Below, piece by piece: positions 44,796-52,949 of a stretch of 64,000 nt of DNA. Where the stretch lies: positions 45,448 through 109,447 of the forward strand of contig PEZS01000013.1 in the NCBI GenBank assembly GCA_002778785.1. The letters run 5' to 3'. The position numbers were made by a program, and so were the translations under genes. Source of the DNA: Bdellovibrionales bacterium CG10_big_fil_rev_8_21_14_0_10_45_34. GTDB lineage: Bacteria > Bdellovibrionota > Bdellovibrionia > Bdellovibrionales > 1-14-0-10-45-34. The number at the start of each line of letters is the position of its first letter. Positions within the stretch are counted from its first letter, which is position 1. A model generated the notes under the pieces. It had not been told where the DNA came from and searched no databases. It was given only the letters and a program-made list of their open reading frames with translations.

Positions 44796-45257
44796 ATGAA
44801 AATTATTTCCTTTGAACTATTTAGCAATAATTTAAAGAAGATTTCTCAGTCGCATGCCAAAGGCATGACTCTCATTGAAATCATGATCGTTCTTATGATT
44901 TTGGGAGGGATATTGGCGCTCGTTGGTACTCAAGTGAATAAGAATTTAAGGAAGTCCAAAATCAGCCAGGCCAAAGTGCAAATGGGTGAAATTAAACGAG
45001 CCCTTGAAACCTATTACACCGATTGTGGAAGCTTTCCGCCTTCAGAGCAGGGGCTCAATGCACTTCTTGAGGCGCCTGAGAGCTGCCCTAATTGGGGTCC
45101 AGAGGCTTATACGAAGAAGCAAGTTTTAGATGATCCTTGGGGACAAAGATTTATCTATGAACAAGATGGTGCAAACTTTACTTTAAGGTCGCTTGGTGAA
45201 GACAAAAGAGAAGGCGGGTCTGGCTACGCGGCGGATATCTCCTCTGAAGACAACTGA
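44796..45257 (+). CDS. gspG: Major pseudopilin GspG
   Basis: 153 residues. The prepilin leader of 23 residues ends at Gly23, followed by MTLIEIMIVLMILGG with Glu at +5 of the mature protein, so prepilin peptidase GspO cuts here and methylates the new N-terminus. The body has the GspG signature: DCGSFPPSEQGLNALLEAPE, then YTKKQVLDDPWGQRFIYEQ and the Asp-rich end SSEDN that binds calcium. It forms the main pseudopilus shaft. A 94-base gap precedes it. Confidence 0.95.
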   Translation: MKIISFELFSNNLKKISQSHAKGMTLIEIMIVLMILGGILALVGTQVNKNLRKSKISQAKVQMGEIKRALETYYTDCGSFPPSEQGLNALLEAPESCPNWGPEAYTKKQVLDDPWGQRFIYEQDGANFTLRSLGEDKREGGSGYAADISSEDN

Positions 45258-45394
45258 ATCGGTTATCAAGTTTTGACCTCCCGCTCGTTTGTTCCTGCAC
45301 GAGGCAGAATTGCACGAGTGACAACAGAGCGGCGAAACACCATCGCGCAAATTAAATTGGTTTTGGTTTTCCCGCCAACGGATATGGCAGGACA

Positions 45395-46003
45395 ATGGTA
45401 AAAGAGACTTCTCCACTTAATAGCGGTTTTACTCTCATTGAAGTTCTTATTGTTCTTATGATATTGGCCGCGGTAACCGCGACAATTGCACCCCGCCTGT
45501 CTTCTGATAAGACAAAACTACAACAGGCTGTTAGACAAATGGCTCCGCTGGCGCGCGAATTGCGGGCGTCCGCAGGAATCAGAGGAAAGATTTTAAGACT
45601 CGCCGTCTCTTTTGAAAAAGACAAAGCCGGTCAGTACTGGGTAGAGGCCGCAGATCGCCAAACAGTTATCGCATCGGTCGAGCAAGGAAAAGAAGAGATT
45701 GAGAAGCAACAAAGTTCGGATACTCCGCAAGAGGGGCCATTTGCACTTGATATGGGCGTTCTCAAAAAAGTCAAAGAGCTCCCTAAAGGTTTAAAGTTCA
45801 TTCGCCTCGAGCTTTCGCGTGAGGAGCAGACAATTGAAGCCGGAATGGGTTACATTTACTTCTTTCCAGAAGGACTTGCCGACGAAGCACTTCTCGTTGT
45901 GGGCACAGACGAAAAATTGCGCTGGTCTATTTACTTTCCTTCTTTGAGTGGGGCGGCCGAAATATTTGCTGGTGAAAAACACCTCAAAGACTTTAAACTT
46001 TAA
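45395..46003 (+). CDS. gspH: Minor pseudopilin GspH
   Basis: 202 residues. Short leader ending at Gly11, then FTLIEVLIVLMILAAVTA with Glu at +5. The rest is a GspH-like beta-rich head with a long loop rich in Glu and Lys. By order (between gspG and gspI) and size it is GspH, although the head is poorly conserved in sequence as usual. It probably caps or joins the pseudopilus tip complex with I, J and K. 137 non-coding bases separate it from gspG. Confidence 0.85.
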   Translation: MVKETSPLNSGFTLIEVLIVLMILAAVTATIAPRLSSDKTKLQQAVRQMAPLARELRASAGIRGKILRLAVSFEKDKAGQYWVEAADRQTVIASVEQGKEEIEKQQSSDTPQEGPFALDMGVLKKVKELPKGLKFIRLELSREEQTIEAGMGYIYFFPEGLADEALLVVGTDEKLRWSIYFPSLSGAAEIFAGEKHLKDFKL

Positions 46004-46118
46004 GTTGCCCTGAATCTTTCGAGCATTCTAGGCGTGTTTAGCGTAAACTTTAAGTGCATGCGTACTCTCGAGGCTAGTGAATACTGGCTATCTCAAAATG
46101 GGGAAGGTGTCGCCACCA

Positions 46119-46757
46119 ATGCGCAACTTGGAATTAATGAGAATAAGCAAATTCAAACTGAAAGTTCCAACATCCCAAGTTCGAGGGTTTACACTCGTGG
46201 AAGTGATGGTTGCGCTTATGTTGCTCACTATGGGCATCATTGCTCTTTCGAGCAGTTGGAGTGGGAGCCTATTCTCTTTTCGAAAAAGTCAGATTGTGCG
46301 CGACGCTGTTTTTTTGCTTAAGACAAAAATGAGCGAAGTCGAGAACAAGTACACGGGAGACGGCTTTGCAAGTATCCCTGAAGAAGAAGAGGGAGAATTT
46401 GGTGAGGAGTATCCCGCCTTTAAGTGGAAGATAGAAAGCAAAGAGATTGAGTTCCCGGACATGACATCTTTTATGCTGAGTAACAGCGAAGAAGGTGTCG
46501 ATCAACTCCAGCAAACTGTTATTGCTCAACTGACAGATCAGCTCAAACAAAATGTGAAAGAGGTTAAGCTCACCGTCATTTATACAAAAGGCAAAAAACC
46601 CATCAGCTATTCATTGGCAACAATGTTCGTGAATTTTGGCGCAAACTCCCTAGGCGCGCTCGGCTTTGGAGCGGGAGCCACGAATCCTTCTGGGCCAAAC
46701 ACCAATAGCGATTCGTTGCAGCCTGGTTTAGGGAACCCGGCTGGGGGAAATCCATGA
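46119..46757 (+). CDS. gspI: Minor pseudopilin GspI
   Basis: 212 residues from ATG 46119. The leader is then 23 residues to Gly23, the same as in GspG, and GGAAGG lies about ten bases upstream. A GTG at 46077 would add 14 residues. The mature N-terminus is FTLVEVMVALMLLTMGII with Glu at +5. The head includes LKTKMSEVENKYTG, typical of GspI, and the C-terminus is a Gly/Pro/Asn-rich tail (about 45 residues) not present in short GspI proteins. It initiates the tip complex with J and K. Its last bases overlap gspJ (ATGA). Confidence 0.88.
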   Translation: MRNLELMRISKFKLKVPTSQVRGFTLVEVMVALMLLTMGIIALSSSWSGSLFSFRKSQIVRDAVFLLKTKMSEVENKYTGDGFASIPEEEEGEFGEEYPAFKWKIESKEIEFPDMTSFMLSNSEEGVDQLQQTVIAQLTDQLKQNVKEVKLTVIYTKGKKPISYSLATMFVNFGANSLGALGFGAGATNPSGPNTNSDSLQPGLGNPAGGNP

Positions 46758-47677
46758 ACAGCAAAGGCCTCACACTTATTGAACTTATAATTGCTCTGTC
46801 GTTAATGGCTTTTTTGACTTTGTTTATTAGCAATCAGATTCGCCAGTCGCTGAGGCAAAAAGACAAGCTTAGCACCGACATTTCAGAAAGATCGAAGGTG
46901 AATACCGCCCTCAGAATTATGGAGCATGATATTAAAAAGGCCTTTAACGAAAGAGACATTCTGGCTGAAGTCGTTCAGAAAATGAAAGAAGCTGAGACGG
47001 CGCAGAATAGTAGGAACGCAAATAACAATCCAAACAACCCGGCAGCACAAACGCCTCCTCCGGTACCGCCTCCTAATGCAGTTCCACCTCCCAACGCGCC
47101 TGGCGCGCCTGCAAAGAAGTTTGAATACACGGCGCCTCCGAAGTTAACCGGTTTTTTAGGCTCAGAGAATGCACTTTATTTTACAAGCCACAACCAGCCT
47201 AGGTATGACAAAGACTCTAAGGTTAGCCATTTAATGGAAGTCGGATACTATCTAAAACCTTGCCCCAAGAATGACACCTACACCGAAGACAGAGGGAACT
47301 GCTTAGTTCGATCGGTCTCTGCCCATCTCGACGGCAGGTTAGAAGAAGGCGGCAATGAAACTATTTTAACCGACCATGTAGAGGCTTTAGAATTTTTGTA
47401 TATTGGCGACGAAAGCCCTGACTGGGTCAAAGAATGGCGGACCGACGAGAGAGGGGCTGCCTACTCGATCGGGAAGTTTCCAAGATATGTGCAAATTGGC
47501 ATCAAAATCGAAAAGAACAAAAGAAAGTTCGCATCAAAAACCATTGCTGAAATTGTTTTACCAAATAACCTCAGCCCTAATCAAAATACAAACAATCCTC
47601 TAGATGGGCGACCAGAGGACAACAATTTCACCCGGGATTCATTTATCGACCAAATGCTGGAGAAGCCAGAAAATTGA
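46754..47677 (+). CDS. gspJ: Minor pseudopilin GspJ
   Basis: 307 residues. A four-residue start then Gly5, LTLIELIIALSLMAFL with Glu at +5 of the mature chain. The head carries an unusually long insert of Asn/Pro/Ala-rich low-complexity sequence (about 95-128: NNPNNPAAQTPPPVPPPNA and so on), then FLGSENALYFTSH and DHVEALEFLYIGDE, as in GspJ. Longer than typical (about 200-240) because of that insert and a C-terminal extension. ATGA overlap with gspI and overlap with the gspK start show tight coupling. Confidence 0.88.
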   Translation: MNSKGLTLIELIIALSLMAFLTLFISNQIRQSLRQKDKLSTDISERSKVNTALRIMEHDIKKAFNERDILAEVVQKMKEAETAQNSRNANNNPNNPAAQTPPPVPPPNAVPPPNAPGAPAKKFEYTAPPKLTGFLGSENALYFTSHNQPRYDKDSKVSHLMEVGYYLKPCPKNDTYTEDRGNCLVRSVSAHLDGRLEEGGNETILTDHVEALEFLYIGDESPDWVKEWRTDERGAAYSIGKFPRYVQIGIKIEKNKRKFASKTIAEIVLPNNLSPNQNTNNPLDGRPEDNNFTRDSFIDQMLEKPEN

Positions 47678-49185
47678 AACAACCCAATGACTCCACTAAC
47701 AGGAATGATTCGCGTACGTCGAGCGACGAGTACGCGGTGAAACGCCACCTCTCCGCAGCGGGGACCCGCAAGAAGAAGCCAGTTTCACAAGGCTCGAGAA
47801 GCGAAGGCGTGCATTCGCGTACGTCGAGCGACGAGTACGCAGTGAAACGCCACTTCTCCGCAGCGGGGACCCGCAAGAAGAAGCCAGTTTCACAAGGCTC
47901 GAGAAGCGAAGGCGTGCATTCGCGTACGTCGAGCGACGAGTACGCGGTGAAACGCCGCTTCTTGGCAGCGGGACAGCGGGGGGCGGCGCTGATATTTACT
48001 ATCTTCGCCCTCATGATCATGATGTACGTGGCCTCTGAGATTGTTTACGACACAGCCGTTGACTACAGAGTAACTAATTCTGAGTACAAAAGTCTGAGAG
48101 CGCATTATAATGCGAAGGCAGGAATTGAGTTTAGCCTGCTTAGGCTCATGATCTTTCGACAGGTTAGCAATCAATTTAAAGATCAACAGCAGATGACCAA
48201 CATGATCTGGCAATTCCCAATGGCCTGGCCGCTTGTGGCGCCCGATAAATCGCTTGATTCGGAAAAAAGAAATATAGAAGAGACCGCAGGAGAATCGCTG
48301 ATAGAAGGTTCTTTTGTCACTACCATCACACCTGAAAGCACCAAGATCGATATCAATGATTTAGCGATCGATAATGAAGCCTACAGAAAGATCATCATCC
48401 AGCAACTGGCCGCCATAATTCAGAACGCTTTGGATGCCGACACGGAGTGGGCACGAAATAAACGCGGCGAATACCAAGCAATGGAGATCGCAAATAACAT
48501 AGCCGACTGGGTGGATCAAGATAGCGATGCCCGAAATGGCGGCTCAGAAAGTGCGCCCTATAGCCCGGATGAATACGGAACTGACGTCATTTACCCTCCA
48601 AACCGCACATTTAGAACTATCGACGAACTTCATATGGTAGCTGGAGTCGACGACGAGATTTTTAAATTGTTGCTTCCGAACATAACTCTTTTTGGCTCCA
48701 AAGGAATACTTATTAACCAGGCCGGAAAAGACATCCTGATGGCTATTGATCCGATGATCACAGAGCAAGTTGCTGACGCCATTCTTGAAAGAGTAGCCGA
48801 CCAGGCCCAAGGTCCGTTTAAAGGGCCCGATGATTTTTACACTTTCTTGCAAAACCAAGGGATTAATCCCGCGCCACTGAGAGAGGCGAACTTGCCGCTC
48901 GTGTTCTCTGAAGAAGTTAACTTTCGTATCTCGAGCCAAGGCCAGTTTCAGTCTGTCGGCAGAGAAATCATTGCGGTGACTTATGACTTTGATACAGTAA
49001 AAGACAGGTTGCAGAAGTTGGTAACACCGCCCGATCCACAGGCTCCAAATGAAGCGAATCAGGATCCGGCAAATCCTCAAAATCCAGCGCCTGCCAACCA
49101 GAATCCCAATCAGAGTGCGCCTCCTACTCAAGAGAGCAAACCTGCAGTGGGAAGACCCGAGGTTGTTTTTTGGGAGGAGCGTTAA
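47674..49185 (+). CDS. gspK: Minor pseudopilin GspK with repeat-expanded leader
   Basis: 503 residues from TTG 47674, overlapping the gspJ stop. The core is GspK: processing site QRG/AALIF at Gly103, the hydrophobic helix without the +5 Glu as usual for GspK, NSEYKSLRAHYNAKAGIEFSL, then the large head with DINDLA, IADWVDQDSD and helix-hairpin-helix-like SAM motifs, and a Pro/Asn-rich C-terminal tail. What is odd is the leader: 103 residues against about 7-15, made of two complete 35-residue units and part of a third, all encoded by a 105-bp repeat. An internal TTG at 47962 would give a normal seven-residue leader and may be the real start. Confidence 0.88.
   Translation: MKQPNDSTNRNDSRTSSDEYAVKRHLSAAGTRKKKPVSQGSRSEGVHSRTSSDEYAVKRHFSAAGTRKKKPVSQGSRSEGVHSRTSSDEYAVKRRFLAAGQRGAALIFTIFALMIMMYVASEIVYDTAVDYRVTNSEYKSLRAHYNAKAGIEFSLLRLMIFRQVSNQFKDQQQMTNMIWQFPMAWPLVAPDKSLDSEKRNIEETAGESLIEGSFVTTITPESTKIDINDLAIDNEAYRKIIIQQLAAIIQNALDADTEWARNKRGEYQAMEIANNIADWVDQDSDARNGGSESAPYSPDEYGTDVIYPPNRTFRTIDELHMVAGVDDEIFKLLLPNITLFGSKGILINQAGKDILMAIDPMITEQVADAILERVADQAQGPFKGPDDFYTFLQNQGINPAPLREANLPLVFSEEVNFRISSQGQFQSVGREIIAVTYDFDTVKDRLQKLVTPPDPQAPNEANQDPANPQNPAPANQNPNQSAPPTQESKPAVGRPEVVFWEER
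47711..47973 (+). repeat. 105-bp tandem repeat (2.5 units) with REP-like palindromes
   Basis: Units begin at 47711, 47816 and 47921 (partial), nearly identical. Each holds CGCGTAC and GTACGCG arms around GTCG/CGAC, and a second imperfect palindrome with GTGAAAC and GTTTCAC arms and an inner AGAAG/CTTCT pairing. All three frames of the repeat are open along the gspK sense. The unit length is a multiple of three, so the frame is kept. The paired palindromes resemble REP/BIME elements. Confidence 0.88.
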
Positions 49186-49231
49186 TACTGAGTCGACGTA
49201 ATTCGAGCGCTAGGCCTAAGGAGAAAGCTGC

Positions 49232-49315
49232 ATGAACAATACTCAGGCGAATAAGTCACAAAGCGCACGAATCAGTTGGCAATGGTGTAAGCCATGCAGG
49301 TCTGGGTGTAATTAG
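49232..49315 (+). CDS. 27-residue Cys-rich peptide between gspK and gspL
   Basis: The ATG at 49232 stands eight bases after AAGGAG. It encodes a polar N-terminus (MNNTQANKSQSARIS) and the end WQWCKPCRSGCN. The stop TAG shares its G with the GTG start of gspL, which itself has no good ribosome site, so translation of gspL probably depends on this ORF. It could be a leader peptide that senses metal, redox state or ribosome pausing, or just a coupling device. No known homologue. Confidence 0.5.
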   Translation: MNNTQANKSQSARISWQWCKPCRSGCN

Positions 49316-50991
49316 TGAAAACAATCGGTATTGATATTGGTCAATCTAGGGTCAAAGTCTCAGTCATAGAAGGAACAAATCGACAGTTTCGTATACTTAA
49401 CTACGTCGAGTACGATGTTTACTCCGATGAGGCAGACGACAATCACAAAAAAACTGTCGAGGCGTTAAGACGTATCCAAGAAGAGTTCATCGATGGTCAA
49501 CTAAAGGTGATTGTGGGTTTACCGCAAAGTTCCGTGATCTCTAGGCACAAGGTCTTTCCTTTTCGGGAACGCATCAAAATCGCTCGTTCGTTACCTTTTG
49601 AATTAGAAGATGAAATACCGTTAGATCAAGACGAAGCTCAGTTTGAATTTAAGACGATTCAAACGACAAGATCTGCCGCTGAAGTCCTTGCCTTTGTGGC
49701 CCCCGATCAAGCCATCGCACAAACATTGAATGTGCTGGAGTCGGCTTTTGTCGACCCCGACGTCCTCTCCGTCGAATCCGCAGCAGTATCAAATCTCTTT
49801 GAAAACTGGAGCGAGCCTCCGCCAGAAGTTGAGCGGCTTGATATTTTGGATGAAAATGAAAGTGAGCTACTTACTGCTGAGGGACCAACAGAAGATGGGG
49901 CAGTACTTATAGATTTGGGGCATTCTAAATCCGTCCTCAGTGTTTACCGACGCGGAAGACTCTTGGCTCAACGGACCATTGATTTTGGTGGCGCCACTTT
50001 AATCGGAGCGCTTTGCAATGCTTATTCTCTAAGTAGCGAACAAGCGCGCACGATTCTAGAAGAAAAAGCCTTTCTTCTTATTACAAAAGATAAAGCCAAC
50101 GAAGATCAAATCCGCTTTGCCGAGACGCTTGCTCAGCCCTTTGACGAATTTGCTAAGCGAGCAAAGATGTCGATTTTAGAGCTAGAAACTCAATTTCAGT
50201 TTAAGGCGACAAGAGTTTCACTTATTGGGGGGCTCTCCCAAGTATTGAACGTCGGCCCCTATCTTACACAAAGACTAGAGGTCGCTACCAACGTACAAGC
50301 GCTTGAGACTCCCTTTGCGAATTCGGCAGTCACGTTTGATAAACCAACAATGGCGAAGGCGGCCGTGAGCTTAAGTTTTGCGATTGAAGGCTTAAAGAGA
50401 CCTAGAAACCCGGCCATTGATTTTCGAAAAGGTGCCTTTGTTAAAAAAAGTCTCTCGATGCAGCTTATGTGTGAGAACTGGTCGCCCATTTTTTACGCAG
50501 CGGTGGCCATATTTTTTATAGCTAGTATTTACAGCGTTTCGCGCGAAATGATGGCAGAAAGTCTTAGCGACGCAAGTTATCAGGCAATGCTTGATCAAGC
50601 CCGATCTCCAGCAGTAGGACTCAAGGGTTCAGCGGCGAGCGCAGCGGGGGTGAGTAAATTTCTTCGAACAAAAAAGAAAGAAATCCGCGATCGCGAGCTG
50701 ATGGAAAAATTGACGAAGATGAATTCTTCTTTGGATGTGCTCAAAGAGATTTCTAACAAGATGCCTGCCAGGTCCGCTGGCCGCATTGACGTGAGAGAAG
50801 TTCAAATTGCTAGCAACCAAGTGACTGTTTTTGGCTTGGCCTCTCAAGCGAACTTGGTAAGCCAAATTGAAAATACCCTTAAGGCGATGAGCCTTAACGG
50901 CAAAGTGGAAACTATGCCTACCCAAATTAAACCCGCCGCTGGCCAGCTAGCGTTCGGTTACAAATTCGAAGTGGATCGCATTGAAAATTAG
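49315..50991 (+). CDS. gspL: Type II secretion protein GspL, PilM-like
   Basis: 558 residues from GTG 49315. The N-terminal cytoplasmic part has the actin/PilM fold (KTIGIDIGQSRVKVSVIEG, then VIVGLPQSSVISRHKVFPF, PFELEDEIPLD and the second-half AVLIDLGHSKSVLSVY, RTIDFGGATLI). It binds GspE. One membrane helix about 390-410 (FYAAVAIFFIASIYSV) leads to a periplasmic ferredoxin-like domain. Classical GspL lacks such a full second actin lobe, so this looks closer to a PilM/PilN fusion. The gene position and downstream gspM and gspN support the role. Confidence 0.85.
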   Translation: MKTIGIDIGQSRVKVSVIEGTNRQFRILNYVEYDVYSDEADDNHKKTVEALRRIQEEFIDGQLKVIVGLPQSSVISRHKVFPFRERIKIARSLPFELEDEIPLDQDEAQFEFKTIQTTRSAAEVLAFVAPDQAIAQTLNVLESAFVDPDVLSVESAAVSNLFENWSEPPPEVERLDILDENESELLTAEGPTEDGAVLIDLGHSKSVLSVYRRGRLLAQRTIDFGGATLIGALCNAYSLSSEQARTILEEKAFLLITKDKANEDQIRFAETLAQPFDEFAKRAKMSILELETQFQFKATRVSLIGGLSQVLNVGPYLTQRLEVATNVQALETPFANSAVTFDKPTMAKAAVSLSFAIEGLKRPRNPAIDFRKGAFVKKSLSMQLMCENWSPIFYAAVAIFFIASIYSVSREMMAESLSDASYQAMLDQARSPAVGLKGSAASAAGVSKFLRTKKKEIRDRELMEKLTKMNSSLDVLKEISNKMPARSAGRIDVREVQIASNQVTVFGLASQANLVSQIENTLKAMSLNGKVETMPTQIKPAAGQLAFGYKFEVDRIEN

Positions 50992-51000
50992 GATAAAAAT

Positions 51001-51663
51001 ATGGCTTTAGAAGAGCTGAAATCAAGATTCAAAGATCAATTGCAAAATGCCTGGAGCGCATTTGAGACATCGACTGTTTATCTCCAGATTCGAGAAAAGT
51101 ACGACGACCTCAACCCGGCTGCTCAAAAAGGCGTGCTTGGGTTTTTAAGTGTTGCGATTATAAGTGTTCTTATATGGATTCCGTACACATTTTGGGCTAG
51201 TTCTGAAGAGCAGCTCAGTTATTTTATCGAGAACAAGGAGCTGATTCGAGAAGTACTCCGGGTACAGAAGCAGCTGGCGGCTTCAAGTGATGTGCCGATT
51301 GCCATAGACTCTGGAATGCTTCGGACGCAGGTGGAAAGCCAACTTCAAACAGTGGGGCTACTACCCGAACAAATACAGGCAGTTAATATTGCCGATTTTA
51401 CCGAAGGTATCAAAATCTACGCAACAGGCGTGGTCGCCGAGGGCATCCGTGCGTCGGTCATTAACCTCAATGTCACTCAGATCGTTGAAATCGGTTACAA
51501 GCTACAGCAAATCGACCCAAGTGCCAAAATGATTGGAATGAAAGTAAGAGCTAGCCCCGAGAGAAGTCATTATTACAACGTTGAATATGAGCTGGCGACT
51601 TTTCGATCAGAAGCACCTGCGGAGCCACCAGCGGGAGGCAACAAAAAATCAAACAACGGTTGA
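51001..51663 (+). CDS. gspM: Type II secretion protein GspM
   Basis: 220 residues, nine bases after gspL. A cytoplasmic N-tail, one membrane helix (VLGFLSVAIISVLIWIPYTFW, about 45-65), a coiled region and a small periplasmic domain of the GspM/PilO ferredoxin-like type. The C-terminus is Pro/Gly/Asn-rich. It pairs with GspL to hold the assembly platform. Sequence similarity to classical GspM is low, but context, topology and length fit. Confidence 0.8.
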   Translation: MALEELKSRFKDQLQNAWSAFETSTVYLQIREKYDDLNPAAQKGVLGFLSVAIISVLIWIPYTFWASSEEQLSYFIENKELIREVLRVQKQLAASSDVPIAIDSGMLRTQVESQLQTVGLLPEQIQAVNIADFTEGIKIYATGVVAEGIRASVINLNVTQIVEIGYKLQQIDPSAKMIGMKVRASPERSHYYNVEYELATFRSEAPAEPPAGGNKKSNNG

Positions 51664-51712
51664 AGTAGTGTAAGAAAAGGCTATTAACTAAGAATCACCT
51701 AGGCGATCGAAA

Positions 51713-52672
51713 ATGGAACAACTCAGATCATTTATCAGCAAATACAAAGCTTCCCTCTTACTCTTTTTTCTCGCCCTTCCTGTTTTTTTGGTGCTGTTAT
51801 TTCCACTGAGCGACATTGGCGATCTCGTTTCAGCGAAAGTTGCTGAGTTCACAGATAACAAAGTGTTTTTGCAATTTGACGAAATGTCGATCACCCTTTT
51901 GCCAAGACCTGGCGTCGCCTTCGAAAATGTGCAGCTTTACACTCCATTTGTTCAGGGCCTCAAAGTTGACAGACTCACCGCAGCCCCGAGTTTAACCGGT
52001 CTTCTGACTTTCAAACCCGGAATCTCATTTTACGCGCAAGGAGTGCTGGGGGGCGAAATTGGTGGATCCACACGCGGAGGAGAAACCACTCAGCAAGGAA
52101 CTCTTCGCCAGAAGATAGATCTTAACCTGAACAACGTTGATCTTCGGGCAATTGTAAAAGCATTTGATTTATCAATTCCGGCGGTAGGTTCGGTGTCGGC
52201 GACAGTTAATCTTGATGTCGATCCATCTTTTGTAGAACCGCCAACAGGGTCGGCCAAAATCACGGGCAGTGAAATAACCGCTAATGCTGTGCAAATACCC
52301 ACCCAGATGGGCCCGATAAGTTTACCGAATCTGAAAGTGAGTAGTTTAGAGATACAGGTCGATTTAAAAAAAGGGGAAGCCATTGCTAAAACCCTACGAG
52401 TCGGCACCCCCACAGACCCGCTTCACGTGAGTGCCGACGGCAAAATCGAAGTACGCACAAGCCCCGGGCCCGGAGGGCAGCCCAATATCGAACTAGGGGG
52501 ATATGATTTTTCTGTGCGTTTAGATGCCTCAAAAGAATTTGAATCTCAAATTGGGTTTTTGGGCTTTCTAGATAGCTACAAAGCGCCGACCCAGCCCCCA
52601 GGCCGGAGCGCCTATGCCGTGAGGATTTCGGCACCTTCCATTCAGTCACCTGCCCGTATGAATTCGCTGTAG
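51713..52672 (+). CDS. gspN: Type II secretion protein GspN
   Basis: 319 residues. One N-terminal membrane helix (LLLFFLALPVFLVLLFPLSDI), then a long periplasmic beta-rich domain of the GspN/AsmA-like kind (ITLLPRPGVAFENVQLYTP, SLTGLLTFKPGISFYAQG, VDLRAIVKAFDLSIPAVGSVSATVNLD). GspN is an optional T2SS protein of unclear role, found mainly in delta-type and Xanthomonas-like systems. Last gene of the operon; a hairpin covers its stop codon. Confidence 0.85.
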   Translation: MEQLRSFISKYKASLLLFFLALPVFLVLLFPLSDIGDLVSAKVAEFTDNKVFLQFDEMSITLLPRPGVAFENVQLYTPFVQGLKVDRLTAAPSLTGLLTFKPGISFYAQGVLGGEIGGSTRGGETTQQGTLRQKIDLNLNNVDLRAIVKAFDLSIPAVGSVSATVNLDVDPSFVEPPTGSAKITGSEITANAVQIPTQMGPISLPNLKVSSLEIQVDLKKGEAIAKTLRVGTPTDPLHVSADGKIEVRTSPGPGGQPNIELGGYDFSVRLDASKEFESQIGFLGFLDSYKAPTQPPGRSAYAVRISAPSIQSPARMNSL

Positions 52673-52690
52673 GCAACTTATTGCCCACAG
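52667..52690 (+). terminator. Hairpin at the end of the T2SS operon
   Basis: CTGT-A-GGCAA, loop CTTA, TTGCC-C-ACAG forms a nine-pair stem with one mismatch, starting in the gspN stop codon and followed by an A+T-rich run. It is a likely transcript end for gsp. The next 260 bases hold no gene. Confidence 0.5.
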
Positions 52691-52949
52691 AATTTGATTT
52701 TCGCGGTTCGCAATTTTATGGCGTTGATTGCCGCTTTGCCAAAAAAACTTCACCGACGCGCTCGATCTCTTCCACAGCCTGCAGCATTGCTGTCCACATG
52801 CTATAACGCGCCGCATTTTTCTCAATTCTCGATTGGTTTGCAAAAAGTCTGAAGGAAACCTGACAAAGTTTTGCTTGGCGATTGAAGCCTAGTCGTTTTA
52901 GTGTTCTAGGGGAGATCTGCACAGGACGTGTAGAAAAAGAGGGGGGAGC

